Shown here: piece by piece, positions 1-11,719 of the stretch | Numbering within the stretch: the stretch's first letter is position 1 | How the letters are laid out: every line of letters starts with the position of its first letter | NCBI GenBank assembly: GCA_001792895.1 | Contig: MARA01000001.1 | Location: forward strand, 2,914,001 to 2,978,000 | DNA: 64,000 bases | Direction: 5' to 3' | DNA from: Lentinus brumalis | Lineage: Eukaryota; Basidiomycota; Agaricomycetes; Polyporales; Polyporaceae | The notes under the pieces: generated by a model | Databases searched by the model: none | What the model was told of the DNA's origin: nothing | What the model saw: the letters and a program-made list of their open reading frames with translations, nothing else | Program-made: the position numbers and the translations under genes

Positions 1-140
1 ACCCGAAACCCTCTCAAGACCCGGTGGACGACTGCTTCCCCCTGCAGCCCGTGGTGCGGGTCAAACAGAATGGCACGGACAACCCCCCGAGGCCTCGGTG
101 GGCACTGCGCAAGAACGTGGTCTTGTTCGACTCCGACTGA
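1..140 (+). CDS. 3' end of a MACPF-domain protein gene (partial)
   Basis: Only the last ~45 codons are in the window; the stop TGA is at 138-140 and the 5' part lies off the left edge. The reading frame is in the third position (codons starting at 3, 6, 9...). It contains a DDCF motif, then PVVRV, PPRPRWALRKNVV and a final FDSD. The same order and nearly the same residues end the MACPF gene at 61211-63244, so I infer that this is the C-terminus of a paralogous pore-forming-type protein on the opposite strand. The DNA of the two ends also shares long identical stretches. In the family this segment belongs to the beta-rich C-terminal part, outside the MACPF fold. Whether the missing part is intact cannot be seen. 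Confidence 0.7.
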   Translation, partial: PKPSQDPVDDCFPLQPVVRVKQNGTDNPPRPRWALRKNVVLFDSD

Positions 141-584
141 GCCTGGGCTGGTCTTGCAAAGCGGCGGTGCCTTTCAGCCCGATGTTTATGGTCACGTCCG
201 AGTCTCCTTTGTACAATGTATCGATAATCATGCCTGAATGAAATCCGAGTTGCCGTCGTCCTTATTTTCGAGTGCGATACTTATCGCAATGTCATCATCG
301 TGCACCCCGACTATTGGTACTACTTCGTAAGAAAAGCTCGGGTGCCGCTAGTACTGGCTGTGAAGTTCAACTGAGTAAGTAGTAGCTAGCTATAACTAAG
401 TACTTCCTCCAACTCGGTAGTCGCAGACCCTCAGTGAGCGCCTGAGCCTCAGCGAGGTGGATGGCCGGAAAAGGAAATGTGACCCCGCGTGACGGGCACG
501 GGTAACGCGACACCGCGTCGGAAGCGCGCTTGTTGAGGGAGAGTGGGTCGCGTTCTGCGTCCATCGTCCTCGCTGTTCTCCGCG
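141..584. other. intergenic region between MACPF 3' end and SCC2
   Basis: About 440 bases with no convincing gene. It should carry the terminator of the left gene and the promoter of SCC2. There are several stop-rich stretches and a run of TAAGTA/TAGTA-like words at about 370-400. No clear TATA box was seen. Confidence 0.4.
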
Positions 585-3500
585 ATGAACGGCCAGTCCT
601 ACCACCCCCGCAGTATGTGCAGCGGCGGCAGCACGACGGACACGACCAGCATCCCCATCCTGCCGCCAGCGACTCCGTGCAGGACGCTCACCAGCTCCTC
701 GCGGCGTATCCCTATGGCTCCGCGACTTCGTCCACGCATGGTCAGTGCCCTCCTCCTCCAACCCCACTATATGCTCATTCAAAACCGCTTGAAGTTGCGA
801 GGCATTTAAGCAATCTGTCTATATCCGCCGCCCCGCCTTCCTATGTCCAGCCGTATGCTTCCGTTCCATCAAATGCATCATACCACCAGCCCCGGTTCCC
901 GCAATATTCGGAATATGCGCAGGAATTCACGCATATAATGACCCCGCAGCAGCCATCGTACGGAGGATCGTACTGGGAGAGCACGAGGAACGAGGCTGTA
1001 TACCATCTCGCTGGTCAGGGACCGTCAGTATTCCTTGGTTAGTCACGTATTTTGCGCAAATGGCTGAATTCGACTAGATTGTACTCCTCCAATTATCAAG
1101 CTCCCCCACAATGGCCTCCCAACCAGTCTCGCCACTCTACCTACCAGAGCACCCCCTTCGCTCAGTCGGTGATTCACCATACGGCTCCGTCTACGTCTTA
1201 TCCCACGCCGCCACCACCTGGAATATCCTCGTCGTCCTCGTCACTCGCTGGCGCACTGGGTCCAGTCGCTTCCCAGAAACCACTGCGACAGACATACCAG
1301 CCAAAGGAGTCGCCGGCATTCTTCAACAACTTCCTCGACCAAACGCCCGTGCAGCAACCACGCGCATACACTCAGCCCCCGCGCGCCCCGCTTCTTCCGC
1401 CGCCCCCACAGGCTCCGCAGATGCGGTCTCAACCCATCGCATTTGCTGACCTTCCAATGGCTGACCTCGGCAGTCCGGACCCGCTGGCAGATTCGCGTTC
1501 GAGTTCAGAGAAGTTCCTGCCACTGACGCCGCGGAAGCGCAAAGTCGAGCAGTACATGGAATCGCCCACAATCAAGCGTATCCAGATGGCTGATCCCAAC
1601 CGCCCTCTCCCGTTGTCGCGCGCACAGCAGACTCCGCCGCAAAAACCGTCTCATATCCACAGTCTGAAGTCGGTTGATTCGAGTCGCGTCTTGCCGACCC
1701 CTCGGTCGGAGCAGACGCCTCCGCACAAGAGTGGTCATAAGCACAGCCAACGGCAGACCGTAGAGGTAGTTATTCAGACCAAGCCGAAAAAGGCCCAGAC
1801 CCCAGTGCTGATAGTTTCAAAGAACAAGTCGGCTCCATCTTCCTCTGGTTCTACGCCGTACGTCGCCGTTCCTCCCTTCCCCAAGGCCTACCATACTCCG
1901 ATGTCCCAGAGGAGAGAGCGGCCAGAGGTTGTGATCACCACCACCAAGCTTAGTGCGAAAAGTAAGGCGAAGGTGCGGACCGGAGACGACGACGAAGATC
2001 TGGGTGGGTTTGGAAGCGAGGACGAAGGCACGCCTTCCAGGCATCGACGCGCTAGCGGGAAGTCCTCCTCGAAGAGGGCTACTGGTGAAAGAGACGAGAG
2101 AGGTCAGCCTAATCGTGCATATAGTGACTTACCGACATACTGATCCGTCCTTGTAGCGCCCTTGGACAAGTTCTTGACTCTCCTCGAGGACGTTTTTGAG
2201 GCAGAGGATGGACTGCCTCCAGACGTCGAGCCCGAGGACCTTCCAATGGACTGGTTTTCGCCGCTGACTGCGCCAGGAGCACAGCCACAGCTGCATCCTA
2301 ACTTGGTTCGCAAGCTAATCACTCATATAACCAAGGTTGCTCGCCCGAGTAAGCGTCATCGCCTGAACTCGCGCGATGCGAATGGTGCCACGCAAACGCC
2401 GAGATACAAGGGCAGAATGGCCGATATCGACGTCGCCACGCTCTCTCGTATACTCAAGATGCTTGAGCGTAGCGTCCGTGCGGGCGAAGATCTGGATCCT
2501 TTTCCCGCCGGCGTTGGTGCGAGCTCGCAGAAGCCGGCCAAAGGCAAGAAGTCTACTAAGAAAGCACAGGTCGACGGGGGCCGCTCGAAGTCACAGTCGC
2601 CTGGCGAGCCGGCAGACGGCGATGCCATGGAGGTTGATGAGGCGGACCAGCACTCGATTACGGAGCAGGATATCGAGGGTTTGACTAGGACACTTGAGCT
2701 TGCGAGGGACAGCATCTTGGCTGCTGACTGCTGTGTTGCGTTGCTTGGAAGCGATCGATTGCCGAAGCAGGTATGATCCATTGTCGTGTCTGAGCGTAAG
2801 TATGAGTGACTGACATTTCCAACTCCAGCTCTATTCCGAGGAGCTGATCACCGCGTCTCTCGCCGTCGTCAAGAACCACCTGACAAAGATCCTCTACCCC
2901 TTCGTGGAAGCCTCGCTGTCCGATCATCAGTTGAATGGGCTTCTTCGCGAGCTTATCCAGCTCTCGGGCCCTGCCGACAGCGTCTTGCGTCGGTTGCTGA
3001 GCGAGATTTTCCAAGCCGTCTCATCCATTTTGCCTAGGATCAACGATTTGATATGCGCAGACACGATGGCTATGAGTGAGAGCATCATCATCCAGGCTGT
3101 CTATATCGCCATTGGCCCATTCTTCGTGGTTGAAGCAGAGCCGGAGGGCAAGGGAAAGAAGGCCGCTGCGAGTAACGTGATCGCGACACTCGGCGGCAGC
3201 GCCATGAGAGGTTTGCGGCTGGATGCGTTGTCTTTGATTCGTAGTGTAAGTGGCCGCGCTCGCACTGTCTGCAGGGTAATGGAGGTGCTCACACCTCCGC
3301 CACAGATCTTCGCCAACCACGAAGACCAGAGACCGTGGATCATAGAAGAGATCCTGTCGTCTCTCATTAAGCTCTCAGATACCAAGCAACGAGCAGGACA
3401 GTTCCGGTGCGTCCTTCGCCCTATCCTCAGACAGATTCGTGACTCATACTGCCCCAGACTGCGGGACGGTCGATCCATCAGGACTGTGTCAGCGCTGCTC

Positions 3501-6500
3501 ATGCAGCTCGTGCAGACCTCCGCGCATGATGTGCGGGTGGAGGCCAAGACCATCCGCAAAGCGCGAGACCAGGCACTTGCGTTGAAGCGGCAGGAGAGTT
3601 TCACGGAGAAGCCACCCAAGGAACCATTGCTGGATGAGCATGATCAGGAGGAGATCCGGTTGTATGCGTCCGGTCTGGACTCTGCGACCAAGGCTGCCAA
3701 GACTATCATCATCTTCTTGACACAGAGGTACCTCTTAATCTACGGCCTCAGCTGTGGCTCCATTGCTCACCTTCACACAGGTCCGGTAAGACGAAGACTA
3801 CAAAGAACTCCAATGAGGCGGAATATCGCGCGATCTTCGATAACCTCATCTCCGATCTTCTTGTAGTCTTGTTCTGGCCTGAGTGGCCTGCTGCGAGCCT
3901 CATCTTGAGTCTCGTATGCAAGTTCATGGTGAGTCTTCATGCTGCCGTCGAACGCCCCCTCGCCGACCCCTGCAATCTAGGTGTCTTCCCTGGACGACAT
4001 CAAGTCGACCTCGCAGAACGACAACAATGCCGTCAAGACGCTGGCCCTGGATCATCTCGGCGTCATCGCTGCACACCTCCGGACTAGCACATTGAAGTTC
4101 AAGCGTGACGGGGACAAATCCATCTTGTTCCCTCTCGACGAGGTGTGCTTTGACTCGGCGACGGTGCGGCAGGTCCATGCTGATGATTACCATAGATCAT
4201 GAGCGGTCTTGACCAAAACAAGCTGCAGCAGCTCGTCAGTGCTCACCAGGACCTTCAGAACAACCTGTGCAAGCGGTCTTCCGAAGATCAAGCATTCGAC
4301 GTGAGTGGTTCTCCGTCGTTTTTTTGCCAGTGCCGGTGCCTACTGACGATATGGCAGAGCGCCCGGGAGCTTACTGCCGTCGTGTGGGGTCATGAGTTGG
4401 CCTTGACTTTGCAACACTGCGAGAAGCTCCTAGTGGAAGACGGTGAAGTTGACCGCAAAATCGTGAAGGCCTTGACGAAGCAGCTCAAGTTGTCCATGCG
4501 GGGAATCTGGGATGACGCACCGGGAGACGTCTTTGAGCTAGCGTATGAACCCTCCAGCCTGCACCTCGTTTGTAGGCTGACGTCTCGATGTGTCCATCCA
4601 GGAATTCGCAGGAAGAGCTCGCCAAGATCGACCGGCTCTCTGAGGAGATCGGCACTTGCCAGAGCCTGCGCAACTCCTTCAATCCCATCTTGGCAGTTGT
4701 CTTGCAAGCCCTCGACGCGCCTCCAGTGTTCATGCGAACCAAGGCCCTCAAAGCGCTCGGTCAGATCGTCACAAGCGACCCCAGCATCTTGTCCGCGCCC
4801 AACGTGAGGAGAGGTATCGAGACCCATCTGCTAGATAGCTCGCCCGCCGTGCGAGACGCTGCGGTGGAACTCATCGGGAAGTACATCATCGACTCTCCTA
4901 CGCTCGCATCCGACTACTATCAGCGGATTGCGGACCGGATCGCGGACACTGGTCTGGGTGTGCGTAAGCGTGTGATCAAGCTGCTCAAGGCGTACTACAG
5001 TGTCACCGAGGATAGAGCTGCACGCATCGACATCTGCTCGCGAATGGTTCGTCGGATGCTCGACGAGGACGATACGGTGAAGGACCTTGCTATCAAGACG
5101 ATGGAGGAGCTGTGGTTCATCAACACGCCCTCGACATCCAAGTCGGGTGCGGCTTCCCAGGACAAGTCGGAGCTGCTTACGAAGGTGGCGATCATCATGA
5201 GTGTTGCGGCACAGTTCAACGACAGACAGTCGCCCCTGGAGGATCTCCTGCACCGCATCATGGCGGACAAGTCGGACAATGAGAGGACGCAGTTGCATCA
5301 GCGTTACGTGGAGGTCTGCGAGACGCTCATCGACGGTCTCGTGGATGCTTCGGATCTGCCTGGCTTTGTACGTCGCTTCTTTGGCACATTCACCTACCAC
5401 TCAGCTGACGCCTGGACAGACTGTCTTGAACTGTGTACAGACTATCTACCTCTTCACCTCAGCGTATCCGGCGGTCTTGTCTGGCGCGAATGCGGCGACA
5501 CTGCTACCATACCTGAAGAACGCCGCTAACGTGAGCCAATCGTCATTTGGCTGCTCACAATAGCTCACATTCTCCCACGCAGGCCGAGGAGCAGACAACC
5601 TCGGATTACCTTCTCCGCATATTCCGGGCGTCTATTCCCCACATGCCGAAGACGGCGGTCAAGTTTGGACAAGAGCTGCAGCTGGCTCTCCAGCCTATGA
5701 TTCTCAAACCTTCCACTGCGGCAGGAATCCTGGTAAGCGATTGCAGCAACTTCCCTTCACGACACGCTGACTGTGGTGATATCCAGGGACTGCAAGAGAC
5801 TGTCGCTTGCATGTGTGCAGCGGTACATCATCTCACGCACGATTTCAGCCGTCTCGTGGCTCTACTGCGCTCTTGCAATGGTGCGTACAGCACTTCTCTG
5901 GATGTATATGGGAGCTCACCGAATATGCCGGTTGTAGCTCGATTGCAACAGTCTATCCAGAAGCCGGTCACCCAAGCGCTTGCTCCTCCGGAACAACGAG
6001 CTCTCACAATCTTGCTGTTCATCACCTCCCTTCTTTGCGAGCATTGCAACTTCGATCGCCTGCGTCTGGAGGAAGAGAGTAAGTTCTCGGTATCCATCTC
6101 GCTGCATCCGCTAACGGAGGGCTCCAGAGTTCAAAGATGACATCGACAAGATTGCCAAGGTACAATCCTTACCGTAATGTTGGCACAGACAGCTGATGTC
6201 TCCCCGAAACAGACTTCTGTGATTGAGCACGTGTACATGTGTCTGCTCAAGTTATACCAGAAATATCAAGACCAGGGCTTGCGTGGCCGAATCCTGCAAT
6301 GTCTGGGTAAGTCGATACCATGGTGCATACTTCCGTCGTATCTCATGATTGCGACTGTAACAGGCTTCCTCTTCCGAGCTCAACCTGCTTTGATGACGGC
6401 TGAGCCCTCTGCGAAGATCATGGACGACATCTTTACCTCGCCTGTTGAGGAAATTCGAGGCCGACTCTTGAAGATCCTGCAAGACTTCTTGATGGCAGAG

Positions 6501-7965
6501 GCTGCCAAGCATGCTGCGAACGAGAAAGGTGCAGTGTTACCACGGGCTGTGTGAAGTCTCTCCACTCACTGTATCTTCTAGCGATCCTCGGATCGAAGGG
6601 CAAGACTGCGATGGGCAAGGTGAATATGGAGGAGTTGATTGGGAATACCGACGGCTTCGCAGACTCGGGGTGAGTGCAATACAACTACACAGGATCTAGT
6701 TCAAACTGACATTCTGGGATAGTGTGAGCTCTGCGATTGTCCAACGGTACCTCGACAAGATCCTGGAGGCGGCTCTGTCGCAGAACGCGCAGATACAGGG
6801 AGCTGCGGTCGACATCCTCACGTTCACGATCAAACAGGGTCTGGCTCATCCTCTTCAGTCTTTCCCCGTCATCGTCGCTCTCGAGACCAGCTCAAGCAAC
6901 CAGCTAAGCTCAAGGGCGAGCGCGCTCCACGCGATCCTGCACGCAAAGCATACGTCTCTGCTGAATTCGCGCTACGTCAACAGTGCAAGAGCCTCCTTCG
7001 ATTACCAGAAGCGACTCAATCCGGACGCAGTCAAGGGTTATCGCATGCTTCCTGCACCGTCCGCATTGTTACAGCGCTGGTACACGCTGGCGCGCGAGAA
7101 GCGGGCCACCAAGCTCGACTTCCTCCGCGCTCTCGTGAAGGTCTTCGACGTTGAGCTCGGCAAGTCTACTCAGGTGGGTCGTCCCTCGGTTCACTCGCGT
7201 TTTGCGGCCCAGAGCTGAAGTGTAGCTCCATAGGACGATGTTGACTTCACGCGGTACATGGCAGAGAATTTCGCATCATTCGAGTACAAGACGCAGGAAG
7301 AGCTGCTGATGGTCATCAAGTCATTGACAGCCGTTCTCTCTACCGCGGGGATGCAATTGGTCGAGATCCTGTCGCCGTCTCACCTTCTGGCCCAGCTGCA
7401 CGGTTCTAATCAGCCCTCTCAAGCCCCGATCTCTGTCACTCCCATGGACGTGGATTTCGGAGCGCCGCAGACCGACCAACTGCAGCAGTCCCCGCAGTTC
7501 ATGCAGGCCTCTCTTCCCCCGGCCCAGCCCCGCGACTTCGGAATGTTGCGAAGCTCGCTCATTGTGGCGATGATCATGCTGTTGAAGGCGCACCTGAAGG
7601 CCCAGTATGGCATCTCGGAAGAGTAAGCTCCCCTTGCTTTTGTACGATGCCAGCATCGCTCACCACGCCGCGTCGGTACAGGAAATGCTCGAAGTTTGTC
7701 GTTGGCAAGAAGAGCGCGGTGGGAGACCGCCCTGCGACACGCAAGCACGAACGGCCGATATCGTGGGATAGCCTACCGTTTGCGACCGCGCAGATGGTGA
7801 CGAGCGAGGACGCTGCTGCTCAAACCGCTCGAGTAAGTCGCGATGCTCGTCCCACCCCACATGTATCGTCGCGCTGACTCCTTGTCCACTTCCTCTTCAC
7901 AGTTCCTAGAGATCTGGAGCGAAGACGGCGTCGCCGCCGAACCTGAGGACGAGATGGGCATGTGA
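585..7965 (+). CDS. SCC2: Sister chromatid cohesion protein SCC2/Mis4 (NIPBL family cohesin loader)
   Basis: Nuclear HEAT-repeat protein which, with Scc4, loads cohesin rings onto chromatin. The gene is split by many short introns and should encode roughly 2,000 residues. The N-terminal third is disordered, rich in P, S, Q and Y, with an acidic patch [16 protein letters not shown] (about 1983-2030). The conserved body starts near 2160. Diagnostic is the segment around 3855-4090 ([19 protein letters not shown], then [17 protein letters not shown]), typical of Scc2. HEAT repeats follow at 4650-5130, and the Nipped-B C-terminal domain reaches 7700. It ends DEMGM with TGA at 7963-7965. Introns I can place include 1024-1077, 2102-2157 and 2771-2828. 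The start is uncertain: ATG 585 is in a different frame from the good coding frame at 811-1023, so a first intron is needed (possible donor at 741, acceptor near 850). Confidence 0.9.
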
Positions 7966-8236
7966 ACAGCAACTTGAACTCGCTTGTGCTACAGTGGTAT
8001 AGATATTGGGCGCGTGGTAACTTATTGTCTCTTTCGTTGGTCTCATCTTGCTACCCGATTGCTATATGAACTCTGCTATGATTGTGCTCATCCCTCGGAC
8101 TCTCTGCTGTAACTCTATCATCGACCACTGTAATTATAGAGTACATATTGCGCAGTAATACAATGAAAGCACGCTTGCCTCTCCTGCTCTATCAGTACAG
8201 CCCCGACCCAAGACCTGATGCCTCTGAGCCAGCCAG

Positions 8237-9755
8237 CTATGAGTGGTCGCTGCTGACCTGCGGTGTAGTTGTCCCGGATGTGGGTACCGATGCCGGTAGT
8301 GGAACGTCCGACGGGGACGGAGCAACAGGTCGTACTACCTTGCCGTCCTCAAAGACGACCGGGCCCTTGGGCATCTTCCCAATGAGCTCCTTCGCCGCGT
8401 CGTCTAGCGAGGGCTCGTCTTCGAACGTCCAGTCGAGCTCGCCCCCGTAGGCCCTCGGAAGGTCCTTGGGGTCCACGAGCGTCCGCAGAGTGGGGCCGGG
8501 GTCCTTGCCGAGGATGTAGATCTTCCGGCGCGTGCCCTCGTCGAACCAACCCTGCGAGTTATCGAAGCGTCGGCGTCAGCGGTGCGCACTGCGTCATACC
8601 AAGAGTATGCAGTCGAAGCAGACGCAGACGCACCTTGATCCACCCCCAGACGGTGGGGAAGAACGAGGGTGAATTGACGACGGCGATCGTGCTGAGTGTC
8701 TCGGGGTAGTTCGCAGTCGCGAGCGTGGAGGCCTCCTGGAGGTGCGAGCGGAGGCTCCAGAGGAGGTTGAGGGAGACGGCGTCAAAGTCGATGATGGTGG
8801 TGCAGGATGAGATGGGCGTCGGCGCGATGGGACGCGGGAGGGCGCTGCAGAGGCGGAACACGAAACGCGTGAGGGTCTCGTACAGAGCCACGCTGTTTTG
8901 GCCAAGGTTTCGGCAGTACATCACATGTGGTGGGAGACCCGGTCATGATACGTTACGGGACGAGGGATACGGCGGGATGAGAAGGTGGAGCGACATGTGC
9001 ACGGATCGGTAGGGCAGCGGTGAGGTCAGAGGGCAGCACACTGATAGCAAATACTATGGGGCTCACATTCGTTGGTAGCGGCGCTCGGCGGGCACGGCAG
9101 CTAGCTCCTTCTGAACAGGCGACGTGAGGGAGGCAAGCCGGTAGACGTATACCGGCAGGCCATTCTGCAAGGTGTGTAGATGATGAGGACAGAGCCCGAA
9201 CGCACCCTGGGCGACGATGCGAAGGGGAGCGGTCATGATACCTTGTCACGGCGGCCGGTCCAACGCGGGTAGAAGCGGCGTGCACGCTCGAACTCATCCA
9301 CCGGGAAGGAGGCGTAGAGGGCCTCAACGTTGTGCTTTGCGCGCCAGGCCTCGGAGTCGGCAAATTGCTTCATGGCCTTCTTGGGGTCGAAGCGACGAGC
9401 ACGCAGGAATCGCCTGTGCGCGTACGGAGTGGCAATTACATAGGCGCAATACGCGCGGACGCGGGTGGAGAAGCGGGAGAGCAGAGAACATATGTAAAGG
9501 TCAGCGCAGGAAGCTGGAGGAAAGAAAACGAAAAGGTACGGACAGAAGAGTTACTTCGTCATGGCTGGGCCGTGGCCTGTCTGGATGGGCCGCGGGTGTG
9601 TAGAGGCGGGCCTTTGCGACGATGTCCTTGAAGGTGTTGAACGCGGCGTCCTGGTCTGGAGTGAGGTGGTGAAGGTGGCCGGTGGTCACGTCTGGATTGA
9701 TGACCTCGACCCTGGGCGGGCTGTCTGAGGCGGAGGAGGAGAAGAAGGAAGACAT
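8237..9755 (-). CDS. Sec14-like CRAL-TRIO phospholipid transfer protein
   Basis: Cytosolic lipid-exchange protein of the Sec14 family, which moves phosphatidylinositol and phosphatidylcholine between membranes and supports phosphoinositide signalling. The N-terminus begins MSSFFSSSASDSPP. A CRAL-TRIO N domain follows with FLRARRFDPKKAMKQF and DSEAWRAKHNVEALYASFP (about 9265-9395). The lipid-binding domain has TTIIDFDAVSLNLLWSL, NYPETLSTIAVVNSPSFF and WIK (about 8640-8800), then the typical end LRTLVDPKDLPRAYGGELDW near 8450-8490. The C-terminal ~60 residues are acidic, then S/T/P-rich. At least four introns are visible, including one near 8545-8635 and one near 9500-9560. Stop is at 8237-8239. 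It is transcribed away from YPD1, with 213 bases between the two starts, so they probably share a promoter region. The substrate cannot be told from sequence. Confidence 0.85.
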
Positions 9756-9968
9756 GGGCGTGCGAGGGAGAGAGGCAGCGTGGCCGGCAGCGAGAGCCTC
9801 GAGGGGCCCACCGGTCAATCGATTGGGTAAGGAGCAGTAAGAGCGGGGGCTTACCGAGTAAGAACGTGCTGTAACAAGGGCATACAGTGGAGTGCGATCA
9901 CATTGATAATTGGCGCAGCGTCCTCTGTCTCCCTCCTCCTCCTCCCATCGCTCCAGACACGACGAGCC
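9756..9968. promoter_or_regulatory. divergent promoter region, Sec14-like / YPD1
   Basis: 213 bases between the start codons of the minus-strand Sec14-like gene and the plus-strand YPD1 gene. The right half has pyrimidine-rich stretches (CTCCCTCCTCCTCCTCCC at about 9931-9949), common just upstream of fungal starts. No TATA box was seen. Confidence 0.4.
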
Positions 9969-10843
9969 ATGTCCCCCGCTCAGACAATGTCCCCCGTCGC
10001 AGATCTTCGCAAGTCCACCGACCGCGAGCTCTCCCCCGCTGCAACCAAGCTCCGCTCCCCGTCCCCACCAGCCCCCGCCCAGTCCCGCGGCGCGTCCCTC
10101 GCTCCCGCGTCTCCCAGATCCCCCTCCGCTCGTCTGACCTCCCATGCACCCGAGCCCGCCTCTCGCGCGACACCCGCACCAGAGTCCACACCCGCACCCA
10201 TCGCCAAGGACGAGCCCGCAGACTCCCAAGCTGACGCCGATGCCGGAGATGACGAGGTGCGCCTCGCCCGAGCCCATCCCGACACTCTGCGTGCTGACAT
10301 CGCGCCTCCCAGACCGATCAGGATGATATCATCGACCTCGAGACCTTCACCCAGCTCCTCGATCTCGACGAAGACGACACCCATGACTTCTCTCTCGGCA
10401 TGACGGAGGCGTACTTCACTCAAGCAAGTACAACCTTCACAGACATGGACGACGCTTTGTACGTGCCTCCAGAACCCCCTTGATCGCCGTACTGATATCC
10501 TTGTGTCCCCCTTCAATTCATGTGCACACTCCTCGCGTTACTTGATTTACGTGCTCCTCTGCGCGCCCGCAGCGAGAAGAAGGATCTCCCGAAGCTCTCG
10601 GCCCTGGGCCACTTCCTCAAGGGTTCCTCCGCCGCGCTCGGTGTCTCCGCCGTCCAGGCCACATGTGAGGACATCCAGCACTACGGCGCCCTCCGCGACG
10701 AGGTAAAAGGCACAGATCTCACCCCCGAGGAGGCGCTCGCCAAGATCGGGCCGCTCCTCAAACGCGTCAAGAAGGAGTACGGGATCGCGGAGAAGTGGCT
10801 CCAGCGATGGTACAAGGAGCACGCGGCCCCCGCCGAGGTCTAG
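9969..10843 (+). CDS. YPD1: Ypd1-like histidine-containing phosphotransfer (HPt) protein
   Basis: Phosphorelay intermediate that passes phosphate from hybrid histidine kinases to the response regulators Ssk1 and Skn7, controlling the osmotic/HOG stress pathway. Three exons fit exactly: 9969-10256, 10313-10458 and 10573-10843, giving 234 residues. The HPt domain spans about residues 97-234. It starts with FTQLLDLDEDD and carries the active-site motif ALGHFLKGSSAALG; the phosphorylated histidine is residue 158 (codon 10610-10612). The helix KEYGIAEKWLQRWY is near the end. The first ~90 residues are a disordered S/P/A-rich extension (repeated SP and PAP words), longer than the short N-terminus of budding-yeast Ypd1. 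ATG 9969 is the first in-frame start giving this extension. Confidence 0.92.
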
Positions 10844-11719
10844 ACGGCTGGTCCGTCGGCTCACACTGGATCTTGCTGTACGTGCCCGAGCCGCTTGATT
10901 GGTATCTTGGCATGGAAGGAGCTGACGTCCTGACTGTTTGTTCATAGTGTATGTTGCGTGGACAGTGGTCGCACTTCTCGCATGCCTCCTGGTCCAATCC
11001 GTTCAGCAGGCGTTAGTCGAGTCGGAAGAGCAGCAGAAACAGAGAAGGACCTCCTAAAGTTGTATGTTATGTCGAGATGCGCGTGCCGCTACTTAACCCC
11101 AGTGTATCCATCCATTCCACGATCCGTCTGCCCATGCCCATGCCACGACACTACCATCTACGAGCTGCAGCTCGAGAATCTGCTTATCATGCAACCACCT
11201 TCGTAACTGTACGCCGACGCAACGTTCGCCCCCTCCATCACCGCCATATATTCATCCGGCACGCCCAGCGTACCCTTCGTAGCTGCCACTTTGACCTATG
11301 CACCCTCCTCTTTTTCTCGTCGCATCTTATGTACTTCAGAATCAACACACGCATTTCCCTTGTGCGCAGTGACATCATACCTGCCTTGTACGTACGCGTG
11401 GCTCTACATAGGGTACATATTGGATCTGGAAGTTTGGACGACGTTATACCTTCTGGGTGCACAAGCTTGACGCGATTTCGACGTCCCGCGCCCGACGCAC
11501 GTCTTGCTTGTGCAGTCGATTCACTGACGTCCGGATCACTCCATATGCGCTCTCAAGGCTTCTCGCGGGGGTTTCGTCGAACAGATCTGTAGCCTTCTGT
11601 AAGCTTCTGTAACGAACACGAACATAACCTGAATGACGTTCTGTTTACTCTACAGTTCTAGATAGTACTGTACCACGTCCCTCGGAAGCAGTTCTGCCTT
11701 GCAGTTGGGCGTAATGTGC
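10844..11719. other. intergenic region, YPD1 to FunK1-1
   Basis: About 875 bases between the convergent ends of YPD1 and the first FunK1 gene. Short open stretches exist on both strands but none shows family motifs or a believable exon pattern. It should hold both 3' UTRs. Confidence 0.4.

Noticed and set aside
9501..10516. Long minus-strand open frames across YPD1 and its promoter
   Set aside because: They are antisense shadows of the GC-rich YPD1 exon; only the segment below 9755 belongs to the Sec14-like gene.
11077..11592. 171-codon plus frame between YPD1 and FunK1 copy 1
   Set aside because: Protein-unlike composition and no recognisable motif; probably 3' flanking sequence.
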